Below are positions 5,920-11,801 of a stretch of DNA of 16,632 nt, piece by piece (the stretch's first letter is position 1; each line of letters starts with the position of its first letter). This DNA comes from JABWCE01 sp964355045. GTDB lineage: Bacteria > Bacteroidota > Bacteroidia > NS11-12g > UBA9320. A model generated the notes under the pieces. The model did no database searches. It saw nothing but the letters and a program-made list of their open reading frames with translations, and was not told where the DNA came from. Both the position numbers and the translations under genes were made by a program. The stretch covers positions 1-16,632 of the forward strand of contig CAYHCM010000081.1 of the NCBI GenBank assembly GCA_964355045.1, read 5' to 3'.

Positions 5920-7659
5920 TTGAAATTCTCACATACAAAGGCATTAATATTTATTTTTATTCTAAGTATCGGCATCGGTTTAAAGGCCTTTGCCCAATCT
6001 ACTTATCACATTTATTTAACCGATAAAAAAGGAACCGAATACAATCCTTACACGTATCTTCACCCTAAAGCTATTGAAAGAAGAATAATTAACGGACTTG
6101 ACCTTTGCGATAGCTCTGATTTTCCAATAAATGATAATTATTTTAATGCCATTTCACAGCTCGCCGATTCTGTTAAAGGTATGAGCCGATGGCTTAATGT
6201 GGTGTTTATTTATGTGTCAGAGCAAAATATTAAAAAAATAAAAAACCTTCCTTATGTGAGTCGGGTAGAAGTTTCAGCCAAATCTGTTAAAAATCCGGTT
6301 TGTAATTATAAAACCGAAACTAATTTTGACACCTTACTTACAAAAAAACAAAAATTTCTTTTGGCTTCGCAATTGGACCGAATGAATGGAAAAATTTTAA
6401 AAGCCAATAATTTGGATGGAAATGGGGTAAGAATTGCCATTCTTGATGCCGGTTTCAGAACCTATACAGAAAATCCGGCGTTCGAAAATATCCGGATTCG
6501 CAAAGGGATAATTGCTACTTATGATTTTGTAAAAAACAGAACTAACGCCAATTCAGGAATGACGCATGGAACCAATGTGTTTTCGTGTATTGGTGGTCAA
6601 ATTGGTAATTATCAAATCGGTTTGGCCACAGGTGCTGAGTTTTTATTGGCCCGGACAGAAAGTTTTACCGAATTTTTTAATGAAGAAGAAAACTGGCTTT
6701 TGGCAGCCGAATGGGCTGATAAAAACGGAGTGGATATTATTAACAGCTCTTTAGGATACACCACACAGCGCTATTTGCCCGAAAATATGGATGGCAAAAC
6801 TGCGTTTATAAGCCGTGCTGCCCAATTAGCGGTGGATAAAGGAATATTGGTGGTAAGTTCGGCGGGGAATGAGGGATCGGGAAAATGGAAACGGGTGGCC
6901 GCACCGGGCGATGCAGCCGGTGTATTGACTGTTGGAGGAATTGATCCATACACAGGAATTCATAGCGATTTTAGTTCATTTGGGCCATCCTGGGATAAAC
7001 GACTAAAACCGGAAGTGTGTGCTTATGGCATTGCCTTGGTAGCAGGTATTTCCGGACTTCATATTTCCGAAGGTACTTCCTTTTCTTCCCCGTTTGTAAC
7101 CGGCTTTGCAGCTTGTTTAAAACAGCGATACCCCACTCTTAGAAACGCCAAAATAAAAGAACTTATCTGTAGTTCGGGCGATTTATATCCTTACTATGAT
7201 TATGCTCACGGCTATGGAGTTCCACAGCCTGCTTTTTTATTAAATGATACTTTTGAAATAAAACCTACACTTTCAATAGTTGAAGACGAATATGAGGTAA
7301 CCTTAAAACCAATTGGATGGGATACAGCCTTAAATGGAAGCAAATTAATATTGAATGATTCTTCCATTACCAATACCTTGGTTGATAAGATGGATTCAAC
7401 ATTTACGGATTCTATATTGGTTTATGATAAGCTTTCATTTAAACCGCCAAAATGGTATAACGGATGTAAAACCTCCGTTCCCGATTATCTTTTTTACCAT
7501 ATAAAAAATAAAAAAGGCTACCTTGATAAATATTATGTTTTAGATATGAAAGATGAAGAAAATAAATCGGTTTCAATCAGTAAGGAAATTGCCGAGAAAC
7601 CATTTTCCATTGGCATTTTTTATAAAGGATATCATAAAGAAATAATAATAAGCGAATGA
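5920..7659 (+). CDS. Secreted subtilisin-family (S8) serine protease
   Basis: The 579-residue protein has a signal peptide (1-25, ending AFAQ), an inhibitor-like propeptide region (about 27-118) and a subtilase domain with the complete catalytic set: Asp176 in AILDAGF, His216 in THGTNVFS, the oxyanion Asn317 in SSAGNEG, and Ser387 in EGTSFSSP. After the catalytic domain (to about 440) comes a beta-rich tail of some 135 residues with no obvious type IX secretion sorting signal. It is probably exported and active in the periplasm or outside the cell. The start is TTG at 5920: TAA lies in frame at 5908 and there is no in-frame ATG before the signal peptide. Its stop overlaps the next gene's start (ATGA, 7656-7659), so the two form a coupled pair. 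Confidence 0.92.
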   Translation: MKFSHTKALIFIFILSIGIGLKAFAQSTYHIYLTDKKGTEYNPYTYLHPKAIERRIINGLDLCDSSDFPINDNYFNAISQLADSVKGMSRWLNVVFIYVSEQNIKKIKNLPYVSRVEVSAKSVKNPVCNYKTETNFDTLLTKKQKFLLASQLDRMNGKILKANNLDGNGVRIAILDAGFRTYTENPAFENIRIRKGIIATYDFVKNRTNANSGMTHGTNVFSCIGGQIGNYQIGLATGAEFLLARTESFTEFFNEEENWLLAAEWADKNGVDIINSSLGYTTQRYLPENMDGKTAFISRAAQLAVDKGILVVSSAGNEGSGKWKRVAAPGDAAGVLTVGGIDPYTGIHSDFSSFGPSWDKRLKPEVCAYGIALVAGISGLHISEGTSFSSPFVTGFAACLKQRYPTLRNAKIKELICSSGDLYPYYDYAHGYGVPQPAFLLNDTFEIKPTLSIVEDEYEVTLKPIGWDTALNGSKLILNDSSITNTLVDKMDSTFTDSILVYDKLSFKPPKWYNGCKTSVPDYLFYHIKNKKGYLDKYYVLDMKDEENKSVSISKEIAEKPFSIGIFYKGYHKEIIISE

Positions 7660-8122
7660 GATGTAGCTATATATTACTGATGCTTTTAGCCTTTTCACTT
7701 GAAGGGTTGTCACAAAAATATTTACTGGATGAGGATGTAAATAAGGATACTATTTTGCCAGAAGTGGGGTATAAACGAAAATTTGATATTACCAATTATT
7801 TAGGATATGGTTTTGTAGCAGGCCCATATACCAATACACCGCCATCAAAAATCCAGAGTTTTGATTCATGGCAATTCAGAGAAGGATTTTGGCTTAGAAT
7901 GAAACTTAATAAATGGTATGCCCTGGGCACGTATCTTGAATATGCAAGAGATGCCTATCGCCTTAAAACNNNNNNNNNNNNNNNNNNNNNNNNNNNNNNN
8001 NNNNNNNNNNNNNNNNNNNNNNNNNNNNNNNNNNNNNNNNNNNNNNNNNNNNNNNNNNNNNNNNNNNNNAGGATTATGATTTGCCAAAACTTATGATAGG
8101 AATTTTGGTTGATTATAATTAG
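7656..8122 (+). CDS. Secreted barrel-like protein, interrupted by assembly gap
   Basis: The visible N-terminal part (about 104 residues) has a signal peptide (1-19, ending GLSQ) and strands such as YLGYGFVAGPY, FREGFWLRMKL and WYALGTYLEYARDAYRL, typical of an outer-membrane beta-barrel. The 100-N run at 7970-8069 then breaks it. After the gap, the frame starting at 8072 reads DYDLPKLMIGILVDYN and stops at 8120-8122; this is a convincing last barrel strand. That frame is not the one obtained by reading through the Ns as exactly 100 bases, which gives only the implausible tail RIMICQNL. I therefore join the two pieces as one gene of unknown true length. It overlaps the protease by four bases and is likely its functional partner. 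I do not recognise the family. Confidence 0.7.
7970..8069. other. Assembly gap (100 N)
   Basis: Exactly 100 Ns, a conventional scaffold placeholder of unknown real length. Sequence across it, including the frame and length of the gene it interrupts, cannot be trusted. Confidence 0.98.
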
Positions 8123-8128
8123 TGAAAA

Positions 8129-9028
8129 TTATTTCTGATAAGCAGGAATCAATACAACCAAACAGATTATAATTACCAAATAAATTTTGTAGATATTATG
8201 GATAATTTCAGCATTTCGTTCACTTTCGTGTCTGTATAATTTTATATAAATAAAAATATTAAGGATAAACGTTAGCGTTAATAATATTCCTCCTAAAAGA
8301 AAAAGATTATACCAATTTAATAAAACAATCAAGGGTAATAAGGCAATGAAATTAATTATCAAAATACCAAGCGTTGATTTTTGTTTGCCAAGCCAGTTAG
8401 CGACGGTGCCATAGCCAAAAATAGTATTACCCTTGTAGGCCTCAATTCCTTTTAAAATTTCACGTGAAAAAATTATAAGCATGGCAAAACATCCGTAAAT
8501 AAATAAAGGTAGCGTAATGTATTTATAAAAAATACCAATGCTAAAAAAGGAGGTAACCGAAAGAAGAGAAGCGGTAATTTCACGAACAAAAGGAATCTTT
8601 TGAAACTTGTGTGAGTAAGCCCATAATGCCAAAGCAAACAATAAATAAAAAATAAAAATTCGCCAGGAAGCAGCTAAAGCTATTGCCAATCCTAAGGTAT
8701 TGAAAAGAAAATAACAATTTAAACAAAACCAGCGGCTTACTACCCTGCCAAAAAGTGTTTTTTGAGGCCTGTTTATTAAATCTTTTTCGAGATCATAAAA
8801 ACTATTGATAATATAACCTCCGGCAATAATAAACGCCGAAGCAAACGTCATCAAATGCAGCTTGGGGTTGCTTAAAATTTCAAAATACGTTTTAGTTGGA
8901 TTTAGAATAAAAACGGCTGCCAGATATTGGGCAAAAATAGTAAGTAAGATATTTAACCACCTAACAATTGACAGAAGTGCAAAAACCTTAATTAGGATTA
9001 ACCGTTTTTCACGCTTTGATAAAGTCAC
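8129..9028 (-). CDS. UbiA-family membrane prenyltransferase with a degenerate second Asp motif
   Basis: This 299-residue, almost entirely hydrophobic protein has about eight to nine membrane segments and the first UbiA signature NSFYDLEKD (Asn75, Asp79, Asp83), which binds the prenyl diphosphate through magnesium. The second Asp-rich region, normally like REIxKDIEDxxGD, reads REILKGIEAYKGN (189-201), so several acidic positions have become Gly, Ala and Asn while Glu196 remains. UbiA enzymes join a prenyl chain to an aromatic or glycerol-phosphate acceptor. Homologues beside mevalonate genes in Bacteroidota are often named geranylgeranylglycerol-phosphate geranylgeranyltransferase, but acceptor and activity are open here. 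The start is GTG at 9028, six bases after the mevalonate kinase stop, so the two form an operon. Its 3' end faces the barrel gene with only six bases between the stops. Confidence 0.85.
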   Translation of the reverse strand: MTLSKREKRLILIKVFALLSIVRWLNILLTIFAQYLAAVFILNPTKTYFEILSNPKLHLMTFASAFIIAGGYIINSFYDLEKDLINRPQKTLFGRVVSRWFCLNCYFLFNTLGLAIALAASWRIFIFYLLFALALWAYSHKFQKIPFVREITASLLSVTSFFSIGIFYKYITLPLFIYGCFAMLIIFSREILKGIEAYKGNTIFGYGTVANWLGKQKSTLGILIINFIALLPLIVLLNWYNLFLLGGILLTLTFILNIFIYIKLYRHESERNAEIIHNIYKIYLVIIICLVVLIPAYQK

Positions 9029-9034
9029 GTTTTT

Positions 9035-9976
9035 TTAAAAAGTATAAATTACTTCAGGATTATAGGCTTTTAGCAGAGGTAATGCTTTTTCAAAATCGGG
9101 TGCAAAACCCAATATAAAGCCACCACCACCCGATCCGCAAAGTTTAAGATAATAGGTATTGGTATCTATTCCATCCTTCCATAGTTTATGAAACGATTTT
9201 GGAATCATCGGTTTGAAATGTTCCAAAACCACATTTGAAAGTTTTTTAAGATTATTGAACAACGGAGTAAAATCGTGTTTTAAAAAAGCATTAATACACT
9301 CGTCGTTATACTTTTTAAACTGTTCTGAAATTACTTTTCTAAAACCCTCGTTCTTCATTTTTTCCAAAAAGATATTGACCATGGGTTGAGTTACCTTAGG
9401 GCTTCCGCTATCCAATAAAAAAATAGCACCTTTTCCATCAGCATTTTGCGAAGGGATACCAATGGTATCCACATCGGTTTTTGATTTGATAAGAACCGGA
9501 AGATTAAGGTAGCAAATCAATGGGTCGAGCCCGCTGCTGCGGCCATGAAAATAACTTTCCATTTGGCCAAACCAGTTTTTCAATTTTAAAATATCGTCCT
9601 TGATAATATTTTTTTCAGGTTCAATTTTATTAAGGGCATACTGATCGTAAATAGCCGCAACCAAAGCGCCGCTACTACCTACCCCAAAGCCTTGCGGAAT
9701 GCTGCTATCAAAGGTTAATCCTTTATCAATATCCTCTTTAAATCTTGTAAGATTGAGCTGAGGAAACAAATTGGTTTCCGATTTTTTAGAAACCAAATAA
9801 TCATAAAACCGTTTCAGTGAAGCATTGGATTCGGTTTCATCTTTGGCTGAAAGATTGGATAAAACCAGGGTACCTTTATAAAAATTGAAAGGAATGGAAA
9901 GCCCCATTGAATCCTGAATAATGCCGTACTCACCGAACAATAATATTTTGGCATAAAACAAAGGATTTTTTAACAT
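9035..9976 (-). CDS. mvk: Mevalonate kinase-like GHMP kinase
   Basis: I choose the ATG at 9976 (313 residues). A TTG six codons upstream is in frame but lies inside a TACCTTTG promoter box. The enzyme would phosphorylate mevalonate with ATP in the mevalonate route to isopentenyl diphosphate. Motifs in order: AKILLFGEY (9-17, containing the conserved Lys), the ATP loop IPQGFGVGSSGA (93-104), HGRSSGLDP (144-152) with the catalytic Asp151, and GSGGGGF (281-287), the third GHMP motif. Length and the SGLDP motif fit mevalonate kinase best; phosphomevalonate kinase is the main alternative, and the pathway needs one more kinase not seen in this window. It is followed by the UbiA gene after six bases. 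Confidence 0.82.
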   Translation of the reverse strand: MLKNPLFYAKILLFGEYGIIQDSMGLSIPFNFYKGTLVLSNLSAKDETESNASLKRFYDYLVSKKSETNLFPQLNLTRFKEDIDKGLTFDSSIPQGFGVGSSGALVAAIYDQYALNKIEPEKNIIKDDILKLKNWFGQMESYFHGRSSGLDPLICYLNLPVLIKSKTDVDTIGIPSQNADGKGAIFLLDSGSPKVTQPMVNIFLEKMKNEGFRKVISEQFKKYNDECINAFLKHDFTPLFNNLKKLSNVVLEHFKPMIPKSFHKLWKDGIDTNTYYLKLCGSGGGGFILGFAPDFEKALPLLKAYNPEVIYTF

Positions 9977-9991
9977 GTCATTTATTTGGGT

Positions 9992-9999
9992 CAAAGGTA
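9992..9999 (-). promoter_or_regulatory. -7 box for the mevalonate kinase-UbiA operon
   Basis: TACCTTTG, followed by ACCC, matches TAnnTTTG on the minus strand and ends 15 bases before the ATG at 9976. It decides the start: the alternative TTG (9994-9992) is part of the box itself. No clear TTTG is seen at -33. Confidence 0.55.
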
Positions 10000-10096
10000 A
10001 TTTTTTAATTTTAAATTTACGATTTTTGATTTACAATTTGACGAAGTGTATTAAATTTCTGACACACCTTATTTTTAGCAGCTATGGCAAATAAAA

Positions 10097-10127
10097 TTTG
10101 TGTTTTTAACTTAAAGCTTTAATTTTG
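10097..10127 (+). promoter_or_regulatory. Near-ideal Bacteroidota promoter for the small coiled-coil gene
   Basis: TTTG (10097-10100), a 19-base spacer and TAATTTTG (10120-10127) match both promoter elements exactly at the expected distance. The box ends 24 bases before the ATG at 10152. This is the best promoter match in the window. Confidence 0.65.
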
Positions 10128-10151
10128 TTGCAGTAAACACCTAAAATAATT

Positions 10152-10409
10152 ATGATAGTTGCTGAATTAAAGTTATTCGAACTTCTAAAAGCCAGAATTG
10201 GTGAAAAAGAAGCAGAGGCTTTTGTAGAAATCCTTGAGAAAAAGGTGGATTCGAAATTTGATGAAGCTAAAAACACCTTAGCCACTAAAGAAGATATTAT
10301 GAACTTAAAAATAGAAATGGAGCGGGGATTTAAAGACCAATTAAAATGGATAATAATTTTAATGTTTGGTTTTGCCTTTATTATTATTGCCTTAATAAAA
10401 TTTGTATAA
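10152..10409 (+). CDS. Small coiled-coil protein with a C-terminal membrane anchor
   Basis: The 85 residues divide into a charged, heptad-like N-terminal part (about 4-57, with LFELLKARIGEKEAEAFVEI and LATKEDIMNLKIEME) and one C-terminal membrane helix (about 65-84, IIILMFGFAFIIIALIKFV). The pattern resembles small DUF1640/CCDC90-like proteins found in many bacteria, whose role is unclear. It is likely a tail-anchored oligomer in the inner membrane. It lies on the opposite strand between mevalonate kinase and diphosphomevalonate decarboxylase, its stop 29 bases from the convergent decarboxylase stop. Its position and strong own promoter suggest a later insertion into the isoprenoid block. The reverse-strand frame over the same bases is a shadow. 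Confidence 0.75.
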   Translation: MIVAELKLFELLKARIGEKEAEAFVEILEKKVDSKFDEAKNTLATKEDIMNLKIEMERGFKDQLKWIIILMFGFAFIIIALIKFV

Positions 10410-10438
10410 ACACTCTGCAGCCTTGGCATCGCAAATGG

Positions 10439-11470
10439 CTATATCATCTGCTCCGGCCCGTTTCCAACAAAGTCGTGTATGTAATAATTATTGGCACAAA
10501 ATCTGGTCAAATCCTTCATAATAAAAAGGTGAACTTTTGCTTTTTCGGCGGCTGGATATAATAAATGTACATTGGCTCCGGCATCCAATGTTATGGCCAC
10601 ATTCAATCCCGTTTGTTTTCTGTGTTCCCATACTTTTTGAATAATTGCAAGAGTATTGGGTTGCATTAATATATAAGGAGGATTACCGGTCATCATAATG
10701 GCGTGAAGCATCATTGCCTCCTTTTCTACAATTTGTGTAAAAATATTTATATCGCCATTAATAAGAGCATTTTTTAATATTCCTAAATTTTTAGAGGTTT
10801 CCTGATGACGAACCCTGCCAAACGGATTATTATTAATTAAGGCATGTCCTTCCGTACTCGAAATTTCTTTTTTGCCTTCATCAACAATAAGTATGGTATC
10901 GCAATAAGTTTTAAAAATTTTATGAACGTCCTCTACCTTAATTGCATATTCATCGCTGCTTCCAGGATATATATCTGAATGTCCCCATACGGCCATAGGC
11001 CCTAAAACTGAACGGCTTGCACTGCCGCTGCCAAGCCGGGCAACTGTGGAGGCTTTCTGAAAAAACTGATCTTCCGGTAATGAATTTCCAATTTCTTTTT
11101 CCATGCTGCACAGGCAGAGTGACAAAGCACCAAACCCCGAAGCTGATGATGCAATACCGCTGGAATGAGGAAATGTATTGGTTGTATTTATTTCTAATAA
11201 ATAATCGGGTAAAAAAGGAAAAAGGTGTTCAATGCTATTAAAAAAAGTTTCAAGTTTTGGCTCAAATGAAGGCATTGGCAGGCCATCAAAGGCAAATGAA
11301 ATTAACAATGTTCCATCATTTTCCTTTGGTTCAAAACTAAGGGTGGTAATTGTATGGCAATTGTTAAGTGTAAAACTGATAGAAGGATTGGCAGGGAGTT
11401 GATTTCCTTTTTTACCCCAATACTTAATAAGGGCAATATTCGACGGGCATTTCCAGGTTATGCTTGGCAC
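10439..11470 (-). CDS. mvaD: Diphosphomevalonate decarboxylase
   Basis: This 343-residue GHMP-fold enzyme converts mevalonate diphosphate to isopentenyl diphosphate with ATP and loss of CO2. It shows the specific signatures of the family: CPSNIALIKYWGK (8-20), the P-loop NTFPHSSGIASSASGFGAL (98-116), GSGSASRSVLG (147-157) and TLDAGANVH with the catalytic Asp296. Length is normal. The start is GTG at 11470: TAA lies in frame just upstream and the conserved domain begins at residue 6, so no ATG is possible. A TAATTTTG box ends four bases before the GTG. It faces the small coiled-coil gene and is divergent from the patatin gene. Confidence 0.93.
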   Translation of the reverse strand: MPSITWKCPSNIALIKYWGKKGNQLPANPSISFTLNNCHTITTLSFEPKENDGTLLISFAFDGLPMPSFEPKLETFFNSIEHLFPFLPDYLLEINTTNTFPHSSGIASSASGFGALSLCLCSMEKEIGNSLPEDQFFQKASTVARLGSGSASRSVLGPMAVWGHSDIYPGSSDEYAIKVEDVHKIFKTYCDTILIVDEGKKEISSTEGHALINNNPFGRVRHQETSKNLGILKNALINGDINIFTQIVEKEAMMLHAIMMTGNPPYILMQPNTLAIIQKVWEHRKQTGLNVAITLDAGANVHLLYPAAEKAKVHLFIMKDLTRFCANNYYIHDFVGNGPEQMI

Positions 11471-11474
11471 GGCA

Positions 11475-11482
11475 CAAAATTA
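11475..11482 (-). promoter_or_regulatory. -7 box for the diphosphomevalonate decarboxylase gene
   Basis: TAATTTTG on the minus strand is an exact TAnnTTTG match, four bases (TGCC) from the GTG start. It gives mvaD its own promoter and implies a leader of about zero to one base. No TTTG at -33 is seen. Confidence 0.5.
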
Positions 11483-11801
11483 AGATTTTTGTTGGCATTA
11501 CAGAGTATCCTGAGTTAATTTGAATTGGTTTAAAGAAACAAATAACCGGTTAATTTTTTTTTAGGTGCTATTTTAACAAAGACACTCACAAAAGAGGTTA
11601 GCTTTTTTCAAATAAGATAATAAACGGTTTACAATTTTGTATCAAAAAACCATTTCCAAAAAATGATACACCCCTGTTTATAGTGTAAATATCACTTCGT
11701 TAATTTGTTTTAATTTGGCTGTTCAAATTGGTTCATTTATTTTGGGGGTAATTGTAAGGTTGAAGGCAATAATAAAATCGCTAATTCTGTTAATAAAAGA
11801 G
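11483..11801. other. Intergenic region with a palindrome and an inverted repeat
   Basis: This 319-base AT-rich stretch separates mvaD from the patatin gene (if the latter starts at 11802). It holds a 10-bp palindrome TAACCGGTTA (11543-11552) followed by a T-run, and a 7-bp inverted repeat TGTATCA (11638-11644) / TGATACA (11664-11670) with a 19-base spacer. Either could be an operator; neither matches a site I can name. No gene is seen apart from a possible N-terminal extension of the patatin from TTG 11715. Confidence 0.45.
11714..11744 (+). promoter_or_regulatory. Possible promoter for the patatin-like gene
   Basis: TTTG (11714-11717), a 19-base spacer and TTATTTTG (11737-11744), one base off the -7 box, lie 57 bases before the ATG at 11802. 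If real, this rules out the longer reading from TTG 11715. Confidence 0.35.

Noticed and set aside
8072..8096. C-terminus RIMICQNL for the gapped barrel gene
   Set aside because: Depends on the gap being exactly 100 bases; the alternative frame gives a proper barrel end and a later stop.
9977..9994. TTG start adding six residues to mevalonate kinase
   Set aside because: The TTG is part of the TACCTTTG promoter box, and the conserved domain begins just after the ATG at 9976.
10106..10429. Minus-strand frame of 107 residues over the small coiled-coil gene
   Set aside because: Low-complexity Ser/Ile/Asn composition and no start signal; the plus frame has a promoter, coiled coil and membrane helix.
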